From NCBI RefSeq assembly GCF_002160515.1, contig NZ_NFKS01000001.1:183140-247139 (forward strand): a stretch of DNA of 64,000 bases, in the 5' to 3' direction. The notes under the pieces are model-generated. The model was not told where the DNA came from. It made no database searches and saw nothing but the letters and a program-made list of their open reading frames with translations. This DNA comes from Anaeromassilibacillus sp. An172. Lineage in GTDB: Bacteria; Bacillota; Clostridia; Oscillospirales; Acutalibacteraceae. Below are positions 51,749-59,944 of this stretch, one piece after another. The position numbers and the translations under genes were made by a program. How positions within the stretch are numbered: the first letter of the stretch is position 1; each line of letters opens with the position of its first letter.

Positions 51749-52798
51749 TCAGATTTTAAATTCAACGGTAAAAATTATTGTGTTGTCATTTCCATAGCTT
51801 GCTTTTATACTTCCGCCGTGAATTTCAGCTATTGAACGGGCGGCTGATAGTCCTATTCCATATCCTCCGCCTTTGCGGGTAATCAGTTCCTTATTTGCGC
51901 AGATAATCACATCTGCTGAATAGTATTTCTGTAAAATAAGGTTTTTAGGAATTAGCATTTCCTGAAACATATCGGAAGTCCTGTCGATAATCTCATTAAG
52001 AGAAAAACTCTCCTTTGTAGCGTTTATATCACTTTCATCGATTTTTGCAAGCGTTAACAGGTTTTGCATAAGTCTGCTGAGCCTGATAGTCTGTGCTCTA
52101 ATGTTCTTGCTCCATTTATTTTCGCCGTTGTGAAGCTCCAAAGCGTCTGTATTTGCTAAAATTATAGCCAGCGGAGTTTTTATTTCGTGACCTGCATCTG
52201 TTACAAACTGTTTTTGCCGTTCAATATTTTCAGCAATAGGTTTAATAGCTTTTTTTGACAGAAAAATTACCAGAATTAACATTAATACCCAGCATATCAA
52301 ACCTATAAGCACAGACAAAAACAAAACAGTAAGCACGGAATAAGTCTGATAAGAAACATCCAAAAAAACATAAACCTTTCCGATACCGTCATTCATGCTT
52401 GTATATTTAAAACCTGATATTTTGCCGGAGTTTTCAGATAATTCAATGGCTTGCAAAGTTATATTTTCTGCCTCATCTTCTGTCATAGTGGTAATTCTCG
52501 ATATATCAAGCTGAACAACCTCTCCTGAATTATTTACCCTTGCAACAAAGAAAACAGAAGACATATTTCTTTCCGAAAAACGCATAGGGCTGCTTCCAGG
52601 ATTTATATTATTGGGAGCATTAGGCGGTTGACTTGATTGATTTAATTCACCTGTTATTATTTCATCTAAAAGATTATCGGTTTGATTTGAGGTCATAATT
52701 GTATTTGCTAAATTGATTGTACCCAAAGAAGCTATAAGAAGAATTGAAACTGCAATCATTGCAGCAAAGACAAATTTACGCTGAAGAATTTTAATCAT
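51749..52798 (-). CDS. histidine kinase with a deleted ATP-binding core
   Basis: 349 residues. Two helices (about 10-32 and 155-180) flank the sensor part, and the H-box is DAGHEIKTPLAII (His near 204). In the ATPase domain the sequence goes from VIICANKELI directly to TRKGGGYGIGLSAARSIAEIHGG near residue 306, so the N-box and the first glycine box, normally some 60-80 residues, are missing in frame. It probably cannot autophosphorylate. It overlaps the regulator gene by 8 bp. Confidence 0.85.
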   Translation of the reverse strand: MIKILQRKFVFAAMIAVSILLIASLGTINLANTIMTSNQTDNLLDEIITGELNQSSQPPNAPNNINPGSSPMRFSERNMSSVFFVARVNNSGEVVQLDISRITTMTEDEAENITLQAIELSENSGKISGFKYTSMNDGIGKVYVFLDVSYQTYSVLTVLFLSVLIGLICWVLMLILVIFLSKKAIKPIAENIERQKQFVTDAGHEIKTPLAIILANTDALELHNGENKWSKNIRAQTIRLSRLMQNLLTLAKIDESDINATKESFSLNEIIDRTSDMFQEMLIPKNLILQKYYSADVIICANKELITRKGGGYGIGLSAARSIAEIHGGSIKASYGNDNTIIFTVEFKI

Positions 52799-53468
52799 TT
52801 ACAACCTCCAGTGTATATCCCACATTCCTTTTTGCTTTTATTTCCACATTGGCTTTTAGCGCTGAAAGTCTTTTTCTAAGATATGATATGTATACCCACA
52901 CAACGCCTATGTCAGCTTCACAATTATATCCCCAAACCTTTACCAGCAAGTCCTCCGTTGAAAGAAATATCCCTCTATTGAGCATAAGAGCTTCCATCAT
53001 TTTATATTCTATTTTGGGAAGAACAAAGCTCTGCCCGTTTCCGCTTAACTCATAGCTTTGTATATTCAAAGAGATATTTCCGCACTTTAAAATATCAGGA
53101 GTAAATTCTTCCCTGCGCCTAAGCATAGCTCTGATTCTTGCTAAAAGCTCACCCATCACAAATGGTTTTGGAAGATAATCATCGGCGCCCATATCAAGAC
53201 CTTCTATTCTGTCTTCAACCTCACTTTTTGCAGTAAGTAAAAGCACAGGAGTTTTACAGCCTTCTGCTCTAAGCTTTTGTAAAACCTGCAGACCGTTTAA
53301 TTTCGGCATCATAACATCAAGTATTATTCCGTCGTAATGTTCAAGTCTTGCAAATTCCAGAGCTTCCTCACCGTCATAAACTGCATCCACACTGTAATTA
53401 TGATATTCCAAAATATCCTTAACAGCTTCCGACATACTGATTTCGTCTTCAGCATATAAAAGTTTCAT
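52791..53468 (-). CDS. OmpR-family response regulator
   Basis: 225 residues, intact: LLYAEDE, Asp in GIILDVMMP (near 51), Lys in LPKPF (near 101), winged helix with VWVYISYLRKRLSAL and KRNVGYTLEVVND. Near the VTC/CotH genes, which it may control. Its partner kinase looks dead, so its input may come from elsewhere. Confidence 0.92.
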   Translation of the reverse strand: MKLLYAEDEISMSEAVKDILEYHNYSVDAVYDGEEALEFARLEHYDGIILDVMMPKLNGLQVLQKLRAEGCKTPVLLLTAKSEVEDRIEGLDMGADDYLPKPFVMGELLARIRAMLRRREEFTPDILKCGNISLNIQSYELSGNGQSFVLPKIEYKMMEALMLNRGIFLSTEDLLVKVWGYNCEADIGVVWVYISYLRKRLSALKANVEIKAKRNVGYTLEVVND

Positions 53469-53571
53469 ATTACATCACCACAAGGTATTCTATTCTTTTT
53501 AACTTAGAAACACCTTAAACACTAGCATAATTTTTATAAAGGATTTTAAAATAAAAAATTTTAAAAAAGTC

Positions 53572-53602
53572 TTGACTTAGAGTTAACTTTAAGGAGTATA
53601 CT
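53572..53602 (+). promoter_or_regulatory. MerR-type promoter with 19-bp spacer and palindromic operator
   Basis: TTGACT (53572-53577), spacer of 19 bp, TATACT (53597-53602). Within the spacer CTTAGAGTTAACTTTAAG (53576-53593) is an 18-bp dyad with one mismatch. Long spacers with a centred dyad are the hallmark of MerR-family activation (AdhR/NmlR type for aldehyde stress). No merR gene is in the window. Confidence 0.75.
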
Positions 53603-53637
53603 CAATATGAAAAATAATTCAAACAGGAGTGACGATC

Positions 53638-54807
53638 ATGTTAGGTAATTTTACATATTCAAACCCCACAAAGCTTTATTTTGGCGACAAAGCTCTTGAA
53701 AATCTTAAAACAGAACTCAATAACTATGGTCAAAACATAATGCTTGTATATGGCGGCGGTTCAATAAAGAAAAACGGAATTTATCAGCAGGTAATTTACA
53801 TCCTCAAGGAATGTAACAAAACCGTGTTTGAGGATCCCGGTGTTATGCCAAACCCAACAGTTGAAAAGCTTTATGAGGGATGCAAAATTGCGAAGGATAA
53901 CAACGTAGATTTAATTCTTGCTGTAGGCGGCGGCTCGGTTTGCGACTACTCAAAAGCTGTGTCAGTTTCCGCATACTGCGAAGAGGATCCATGGGATAAA
54001 TATTATCTCAGAATGGAAGACGTTTCAAACAAAATTATACCTGTAGGCTGTGTGCTTACAATGGTAGGTACAGGTTCAGAGATGAATGGCGGCTCTGTTA
54101 TCACAAACCACCAAAGCAAGCTCAAGATAGGTCATGTTTTCGGCGACAACGTATTCCCTAAATTCTCTATTCTCAATCCTACATTTACTTTTACTCTGCC
54201 GAAATATCAAATGGTGGCAGGCTTCTACGATATAATGTCACACATCCTTGAACAGTATTTCTCAGGAGATGACGACAACACTTCCGATTATATTATGGAA
54301 GGTCTTTTAAAATCCCTTATACACAGCTCAAAAATAGCTGTTGAAAATCCTCAGGACTATGAAGCAAGAAGCAACATCATGTGGATTGCCACATGGGCGT
54401 TAAACACACTTGTTGCAAAAGGAAAAACAACAGACTGGATGGTTCATATGATTGGTCAGTCTGTCGGAGCTTATACAGACGCAACTCACGGAATGACATT
54501 AGCGGCAGTTTCAATCCCATACTATAAGCACATAATGCCATACGGTCTTAATAAATTTAAGAGATATGCTATAAATGTTTGGAATGTAAATCCACAGAAC
54601 AAAACCGACGAGGAAATCGCCCTTGAAGGTCTTAATGAAATGGAAAACTACATGAAAGAAATCGGTCTTGTAATGAACCTTAAGGATTTGAATGTAACCG
54701 AAGATATGCTTGATGGCATAACCGACGGAACATTTATTATGGAAGGCGGATACAAGATTTTAAATCACGAAGAGATAGTTGAAATTTTAAAAGAAAGCAT
54801 GAGGTAA
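53638..54807 (+). CDS. iron-containing alcohol dehydrogenase (YqhD/BdhA type)
   Basis: 389 residues. NAD(P)H motif GGGSVCDYSKAVSV; metal ligands in YDIMSHILEQYF and DATHGMTLA...H; N-terminal FTYSNPTKLYFGDKAL. It reduces aldehydes such as butanal or methylglyoxal, probably with NADPH. AGGAG (53625-53629) fits ATG 53638. Controlled by the MerR-type promoter upstream. Confidence 0.92.
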   Translation: MLGNFTYSNPTKLYFGDKALENLKTELNNYGQNIMLVYGGGSIKKNGIYQQVIYILKECNKTVFEDPGVMPNPTVEKLYEGCKIAKDNNVDLILAVGGGSVCDYSKAVSVSAYCEEDPWDKYYLRMEDVSNKIIPVGCVLTMVGTGSEMNGGSVITNHQSKLKIGHVFGDNVFPKFSILNPTFTFTLPKYQMVAGFYDIMSHILEQYFSGDDDNTSDYIMEGLLKSLIHSSKIAVENPQDYEARSNIMWIATWALNTLVAKGKTTDWMVHMIGQSVGAYTDATHGMTLAAVSIPYYKHIMPYGLNKFKRYAINVWNVNPQNKTDEEIALEGLNEMENYMKEIGLVMNLKDLNVTEDMLDGITDGTFIMEGGYKILNHEEIVEILKESMR

Positions 54808-54812
54808 TAGCC

Positions 54813-55133
54813 ATGGAAAAAGTAACAGCAGGAAGAGATCAGCTTGGAGAGTTCGCTCCAAAATTTGCACAGCTCAACGACGATGTTTTATTCGGTGAGA
54901 TTTGGGCAAGAGAGGACTTGCTTTCTGCACGTGACAGAAGCATTGTAACTGTAACCGCCCTTATGGCAAGCGGAGTTTTAGACAGCTCATTAAAATTTCA
55001 CATTGCAAACGCCAAGAAGCACGGAGTTACAAAAACCGAAATGTCCGAAATTTTGACTCACGCCGCATTTTATGCAGGATGGCCGAAAGCTTGGGCAGCG
55101 TTTAACTACGCAAAAGAAATTTACGGAGAATAA
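54813..55133 (+). CDS. carboxymuconolactone decarboxylase-family protein
   Basis: 106 residues, one CMD domain: LSARDRSIVTVTALMASGVLDSSLKFHIANAKKHGVTKTEMSEILTHAAFYAGWPKAWAAF. The AhpD-type CxxC pair is absent, so it is not a thiol peroxidase partner of that kind. It is 5 bp behind the alcohol dehydrogenase gene; this pair occurs in AdhR-type regulons. Confidence 0.88.
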   Translation: MEKVTAGRDQLGEFAPKFAQLNDDVLFGEIWAREDLLSARDRSIVTVTALMASGVLDSSLKFHIANAKKHGVTKTEMSEILTHAAFYAGWPKAWAAFNYAKEIYGE

Positions 55134-55147
55134 TTCTTCACACATAT

Positions 55148-55176
55148 AAAAGGCAGTTCATAGTGAACTGCCTTTT
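55148..55176. terminator. bidirectional terminator
   Basis: AAAAGGCAGTTCA-TAG-TGAACTGCCTTTT, a perfect 13-bp stem between convergent genes. Confidence 0.9.
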
Positions 55177-55179
55177 ACT

Positions 55180-56124
55180 TTAAGTTTTTAACATATCTAA
55201 AACCGCATCCATGTTTTCCTGAGAATACTCAATCTCAGAGGAAAATAGCCTTGCATACTCGCATAAGTCTTCAAAATTACATTCTTCTGATTCAATCAGT
55301 TTATTTATACATAATATTTTTATGAGCCTATAAGCAAAAACAGAAAAGGAAACCCTTGCACATAAATCCTCCCAGTCACTGCAGTTAACCATATGACGAA
55401 ACAGAAAATAGATAATAAGATTTATAAACTCCCTGTTGAAGCCTTCTAAACCTGTTTTTATAATCTCATTTTCCTTAGATTTTATGTTTTCAAGGAGTGT
55501 TTTCCATTGCGGGTCAAGTATTTCAAGATTTAATAATAAATCTACCCATTGTGACAAAGACTTATCGGGAAATGAGTATTCCATAAAATCAAAAATTTCA
55601 TTTATACCGTTCTCAATGTCGTTTTCATTTTCGTATATTATTGAGTACAAATCTTCCCTGACATTCAGAATATATTCCTCATCCTCTGTAAGATCAATCT
55701 CTTCATTTTCTTCCTTTAAAAAAACCATTTTAAATTTGCTTTCCTGAGAAAGTATAAGTCTTGCCGCTTCTTCGCAGCACATACCAAGGCCCATTTCGAT
55801 ACAATCGGAAAGATAATTTCTGAAACGTGGATGGTCAGTACAAATTTGACAAAGGTTATTTTCTCCAAGCTCTATGTAAATATCACAAAGATTGTCCTTG
55901 TTTAGAAAAGGACACCTTTCGTTTTTATCAAGAATAAAGCTGTTTATACCGCTTTCAGATTTTATGTATGAATTAAGTCTTTTACCAAAATCGCCTTTAA
56001 CGGATTTATAGAAATCAAGGGTTTCGTCATCTATATCAATTTCCCAGCCAATACAGCAGGAATGTTTACATTTATCGGCTATGCATTTAAAATCCTTATA
56101 ATAAGACGGAACTGTTACGGTCAT
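55180..56124 (-). CDS. FliB-like lysine N-methylase family protein
   Basis: 314 residues. CIADKCKHSCCIGWEIDID and later CPFLNKDNLCDIYIELGENNLCQICTDHPRF...CCEEAARL give the Cys-rich FeS/zinc pattern of FliB and YkgJ-type proteins. FliB methylates flagellin lysines in enterobacteria; no flagellar genes are in this window, so the substrate here is unknown. The helical C-terminal half is variable in the family. Confidence 0.8.
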   Translation of the reverse strand: MTVTVPSYYKDFKCIADKCKHSCCIGWEIDIDDETLDFYKSVKGDFGKRLNSYIKSESGINSFILDKNERCPFLNKDNLCDIYIELGENNLCQICTDHPRFRNYLSDCIEMGLGMCCEEAARLILSQESKFKMVFLKEENEEIDLTEDEEYILNVREDLYSIIYENENDIENGINEIFDFMEYSFPDKSLSQWVDLLLNLEILDPQWKTLLENIKSKENEIIKTGLEGFNREFINLIIYFLFRHMVNCSDWEDLCARVSFSVFAYRLIKILCINKLIESEECNFEDLCEYARLFSSEIEYSQENMDAVLDMLKT

Positions 56125-56188
56125 CTTTTACCACCTCGCATAAATTATACCATACTTTCTTCCTTATGAAAACTTACCGCAAAAAACA

Positions 56189-56212
56189 GAGCTATCGGAA
56201 AACCGATAGCTC
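56189..56212 (-). terminator. terminator of the cysteine-rich protein gene
   Basis: GAGCTATCGG-AAAA-CCGATAGCTC; on the minus strand it is followed by TCTGTTTTTT. Confidence 0.85.
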
Positions 56213-56231
56213 ATTTCTTAATCAAAAAATA

Positions 56232-57068
56232 TTACATTCTTCTGCATCCGCAGCCCTCGTCGCCGTTTAGGTCTGTAACCTTAGGCGGGAAGAATTCATC
56301 AGTTGGGAAGTCTATTTTGCTGAATACTTCACAAGGATTGTCTGAGGTGCTCACGCACTCTTTTTCCGGTATGCAGAAATCGTAAGACGGAACAAGTATC
56401 TGAACGTTTCTCTCTATATGAACAACGGTGAACATACCTATTGTCACATAAACCGCTCTTCCTGCCGGAGCCATAAACTCTCCGCCGAAACGCTGGCAAA
56501 TACAGCTTGGAACACGGCAGTTAGGCATACAACCTCCGCAGTTTTCCTTTATTTTTGCTGACAAAGCGATAGGCTTTGCAACCTGAACTGTTGCTTTCGG
56601 AAGATTTTTGCATGGAACATCCGAAAGATTTTCTTCTCCGCATTTTGATGTGCTGGTAAAGGTTTTTACATTTCCCTCACTGCCGTAAAGTATAACCTTT
56701 TTGTTGAATACCGCAAGACCTGAAACAGGTGTAGGCATAGCTCCCGGATTTACGAAAACATCAAGGCAAACCTCATAGAAGAATGTCATATCAACTGTGT
56801 AAAATCCACGGTGGAAAGGCACAGGCTCCAGATTTATGCAGACGTCAGCCACATCAACATCTCTGATTCTTATATTGACAGCAGTATTTATAATCCCCTG
56901 ATTAGCCTCTGTAAAATAAAGGCGCAGGTCGCTTAAACAGTCTTTGTCGCCGCAGCTGTCATAAACTCTGCTTGCGTCGATGCACACGGTTTCTCCATGC
57001 TTGCCGCAGTCACAGCCGTCGTGATTTTCTTCGCAGCAATTTTTGTTTTCCAAAGAAATATCCGCCAT
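56232..57068 (-). CDS. conserved cysteine-rich protein of clostridia, unknown function
   Basis: 278 residues. The N-terminus is CCEENHDGCDCGKHGETVCIDASRVYDSCGDKDCLSDLR, with more Cys in CGGCMPNCRVPSCICQRF and GCGCRRM at the end. The middle is beta-rich (VPFHRGFYTVDMTFFYEVCLDVF). No signal peptide. Composition suggests a cross-linked or metal-bound structural protein, perhaps in the spore; that is a guess. GGAGG fits ATG 57068 and lies inside a long inverted repeat. Confidence 0.65.
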   Translation of the reverse strand: MADISLENKNCCEENHDGCDCGKHGETVCIDASRVYDSCGDKDCLSDLRLYFTEANQGIINTAVNIRIRDVDVADVCINLEPVPFHRGFYTVDMTFFYEVCLDVFVNPGAMPTPVSGLAVFNKKVILYGSEGNVKTFTSTSKCGEENLSDVPCKNLPKATVQVAKPIALSAKIKENCGGCMPNCRVPSCICQRFGGEFMAPAGRAVYVTIGMFTVVHIERNVQILVPSYDFCIPEKECVSTSDNPCEVFSKIDFPTDEFFPPKVTDLNGDEGCGCRRM

Positions 57069-57072
57069 AAGT

Positions 57073-57152
57073 AAAACCTCCATATTATTTTTGCAATCAC
57101 CTTATGCAATACAGCTTTGTGCTTAGGTAACACTATATAATATGGAGGTTTT
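57073..57152 (-). promoter_or_regulatory. 16-bp perfect inverted repeat covering the ribosome site of the cysteine-rich gene
   Basis: AAAACCTCCATATTAT (57073-57088) and ATAATATGGAGGTTTT (57137-57152) are exact complements with a 48-bp loop. In the minus-strand transcript the GGAGG 8 nt before the start codon would be paired. It may block translation until opened, or be an invertible segment. Confidence 0.65.
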
Positions 57153-57169
57153 GGTTAAATGTGATAATT

Positions 57170-57706
57170 TTATTTTTGTTCTTCTGAACCTGTCAAAACA
57201 TAGTTTTCCATAGGTACAAGATACTCCCTGCGGCTGTTGTCAAAAGAATTTTTAAGAATACTTTTGAGCATAATCTCATTTTCACCCACAGGTTTTCTTA
57301 TCTTCAGCATTATGTTCATCATTCTCATGACCATTCTATTGCGAAACTTCATCTTCTGATAATTAAGTCCGCTTTGAAGATAAAAATATTTTATATCAAA
57401 ATCAAGGTTTTGCAGAGCTGTATGAATAGCTGTAAAATTGTCGGCAAAGTTTGCAGGAGCCGCACCGGTTACAAACAACACACAATTATCCTCATCGGGA
57501 CAAATTTCCTGAATTTCTTTTAGACGCTGAACTTCCCCTGCCATCATCCAAGAACCGAAAAGAATTTTTTTGTATTCCTTTAAATTCTGCTTTTTGGCAC
57601 TGTCGAGAGAAATCGCAAGGCAGTCTAAATCCTCTGAAAGCCATCTGGCATATTTTTCGGTAAAGCCTGTTTCCGAATGATATACAATTAAAATATCCTT
57701 ATTCAT
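57170..57706 (-). CDS. flavodoxin-domain protein
   Basis: 178 residues. ILIVYHSETGFTEKYARWL is the FMN phosphate loop; ILFGSWMMAGEVQRLKEI and VLFVTGAAP follow, as in Flavodoxin_5 (HemG-like) proteins. Probably cytoplasmic electron carrier or oxidase. AGGTGG fits ATG 57706. It lies 15 bp behind ruvX. Confidence 0.8.
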   Translation of the reverse strand: MNKDILIVYHSETGFTEKYARWLSEDLDCLAISLDSAKKQNLKEYKKILFGSWMMAGEVQRLKEIQEICPDEDNCVLFVTGAAPANFADNFTAIHTALQNLDFDIKYFYLQSGLNYQKMKFRNRMVMRMMNIMLKIRKPVGENEIMLKSILKNSFDNSRREYLVPMENYVLTGSEEQK

Positions 57707-57721
57707 AAATGCCACCTGCTT

Positions 57722-58144
57722 TTAAATTCGACTATGTTTTCTGTAATCCAAATAGTCCTGCAAAATTATTGTAGCCGCAACAGCGTCAACAACGGCTTTG
57801 CGTTTTTTTCCTCTTGTGTCGGTTATGTTAAGATAATTGTGAGCGGTGATTGTTGTTCCACGCTCGTCCTTCATCTCAACAGGAAGTCCGGTTTTTTCTT
57901 TCAGCCTCTGGGCAAAAACTCTTGCATTTTCTGCGCTTTCGCCCTCTGAGCCATCCATATTTTTTGGCAAGCCAACAACCAAAAGCTCCGCCTTAGTTTC
58001 TTTGGCGCAGTCTGAAACCTTATCAAGAAGCTTTTCTATATATGTTTCATTTATCACACGATAAGGAGAGGCAAGCATTTCAGTTTTATCGCAAACAGCA
58101 ATTCCGGTTCTCGCCTTTCCCAAATCAACAGACATTATAATCAT
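57722..58144 (-). CDS. ruvX: putative Holliday junction resolvase YqgF/RuvX
   Basis: 140 residues. MSVDLGKARTGIAVCD, LLVVGLPKNMDGSEGESAENARVFAQRL and DERGTTITAHNYL carry the RNase H-like acidic residues. Also reported as a 16S rRNA maturation nuclease in E. coli. Followed by the flavodoxin gene. Confidence 0.92.
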   Translation of the reverse strand: MIIMSVDLGKARTGIAVCDKTEMLASPYRVINETYIEKLLDKVSDCAKETKAELLVVGLPKNMDGSEGESAENARVFAQRLKEKTGLPVEMKDERGTTITAHNYLNITDTRGKKRKAVVDAVAATIILQDYLDYRKHSRI

Positions 58145-58165
58145 ATAAGTTTTTCAATCCTTTAA

Positions 58166-59077
58166 TCACCATGGTTTAATTGTTCCTGTAAGCTCGGTAA
58201 CAGAAGCAATATTATTGTCATCAAGGAATTTATTCATTCCCTCACAGATTTTAATAGGTGCATAAGGATCGTTGAAAAGCACTGTGCCAATCTGTAAAGC
58301 AGTAGCGCCGGCAATCATCATTTCAACTGCATCCTGCCATGTTGTTATACCGCCCATTCCGATAATCGGTATTTTAACGGCATTTGCTACCTGCCAAACC
58401 ATTCTAACAGCAACAGGGAATACAGCCGCACCGCTGAGACCGCCTGTATTGTTTCTGATTATAGGACGTCTTGTATTGATATCAATTTTCATACCTGTAA
58501 GGGTGTTAATCATTGAAATAACATCTGCACCGTTTGCCTCGGCTGCTTTTGCAATCTCTGCAATATCGGTAACATTAGGGCTTAATTTTACCACCAAAGG
58601 TTTTTTGCAGTATTTTCTTACAGCACTTGTTATTGCGCCTACTGATTCACAGCTTGTGCCAAACTGTACGCCGCCGCTTTTAACATTAGGGCAGCTTATA
58701 TTGAGCTCAATCATATCAACATCGCTGTCGGAAAGCTTTTCTGCCATTTTGCAGTAGTCCTCAGTTGTGTTTCCTGCAATATTTGCGATAATAACTGTGT
58801 CCTGCTGTTTAAGCCAAGGCAAGTCCTCTTTTATAAAATGATCAACGCCGGGGTTCTGCAAACCTACAGCGTTTAAGATGCCGCTTGGAGTTTCTGCAAT
58901 TCTTGGAGGCGGGTTGCCGTCTCTTTTCTGCAAAGTTATTCCCTTACAGGAAATACCGCCAAGCTTGCTGAGAGGATAAAATTCATTATATTCATGGCCG
59001 AAACCGAATGTTCCGGATGCGGCAATCAAAGGGTTTGAAAAGGTAATATCACCTATTTTTACTTTCAAATCAGCCAT
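58166..59077 (-). CDS. pyrD: dihydroorotate dehydrogenase B, catalytic subunit
   Basis: 303 residues. NPLIAASGTFGFG (FMN), NISCPNVKSGG with the class 1B catalytic Cys region, VKLSPNVTDI, NNTGGLSG and GMGGITTW. Converts dihydroorotate to orotate using NAD via PyrK. It overlaps pyrK by one base. Confidence 0.95.
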   Translation of the reverse strand: MADLKVKIGDITFSNPLIAASGTFGFGHEYNEFYPLSKLGGISCKGITLQKRDGNPPPRIAETPSGILNAVGLQNPGVDHFIKEDLPWLKQQDTVIIANIAGNTTEDYCKMAEKLSDSDVDMIELNISCPNVKSGGVQFGTSCESVGAITSAVRKYCKKPLVVKLSPNVTDIAEIAKAAEANGADVISMINTLTGMKIDINTRRPIIRNNTGGLSGAAVFPVAVRMVWQVANAVKIPIIGMGGITTWQDAVEMMIAGATALQIGTVLFNDPYAPIKICEGMNKFLDDNNIASVTELTGTIKPW

Positions 59078-59844
59078 TAAAATACAACCTCCTCAGCTTT
59101 ATATACAGGACCTTTTTTACATACGTGAGTATACTCTTCCTCGCCGTTTTCGCCTGTTCTTGTCTTACAAGCGCATACAAGGCAAGCGCCTATACCGCAG
59201 CCCATTCTCTCTTCCAGAGATACCTGACAAGACTTTCCCTTTTCCTTGCATATTTCTGCTATAGCTTTTAGCATAACCATTGGGCCGCAGGCGCAAACTT
59301 CATCAACCTCATCGATTTTCTTTTTCAGAACATCAGTTACAAAGCCCTTTTCACCTGCTGTACCGTCATCGGTAACAAGGTAAACTTCGTCTGTATATTT
59401 CTTAAAATCGTCCTGCAAAATTACAAGGTCTTTATTTCTAAATCCGGTAATTACAACAGGATTTTCTGCTGTTTTTGCGCAGTAAAGCATAGGAGGAACG
59501 CCGATACCTCCGCCGATAAGGCAATATTTTTTTCCTTTCTGAATATCAAATCCATGGCCCAAAGGACAGATTATATCCAGTTCATCGCCGACTTTAGCTT
59601 TGGAAAGGATCTCAGTACCCTCTCCCTTTACCTGAAACACAAGTCTGATTCTTTCATTGTCTGCATCACAGATAGATATAGGACGTCTTAAAGTTTTATT
59701 TCCCACCTTTACATGGGCAAACTGTCCTTCCTTTGTTATTTCAGCAAGCTGAGGATTATAAAGTACAAAATCAAAAATACCTTTTGCTATCTCTTCATTT
59801 TTTTCCAAACGAAAAAGCTGAGCATCGTATTTCATTGGTATCAC
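59077..59844 (-). CDS. pyrK: dihydroorotate dehydrogenase B, electron transfer subunit
   Basis: 255 residues. Ferredoxin reductase-like: FAD site RRPISICD, NAD site GGGIGVPPMLYCAK, and the 2Fe-2S Cys cluster MGCGIGACLVCACKT...HVCKKGP. Partner of PyrD; the gene pair is complete. Confidence 0.94.
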   Translation of the reverse strand: MIPMKYDAQLFRLEKNEEIAKGIFDFVLYNPQLAEITKEGQFAHVKVGNKTLRRPISICDADNERIRLVFQVKGEGTEILSKAKVGDELDIICPLGHGFDIQKGKKYCLIGGGIGVPPMLYCAKTAENPVVITGFRNKDLVILQDDFKKYTDEVYLVTDDGTAGEKGFVTDVLKKKIDEVDEVCACGPMVMLKAIAEICKEKGKSCQVSLEERMGCGIGACLVCACKTRTGENGEEEYTHVCKKGPVYKAEEVVF

Positions 59845-59944
59845 TCCCGTTACTTAATCATAGGCACAGTTTCACCGTAAGCAAACTACGCCTTATACAA
59901 AATGATTATATCATAAATACGGGATTAAATAAATAGTATAAACA

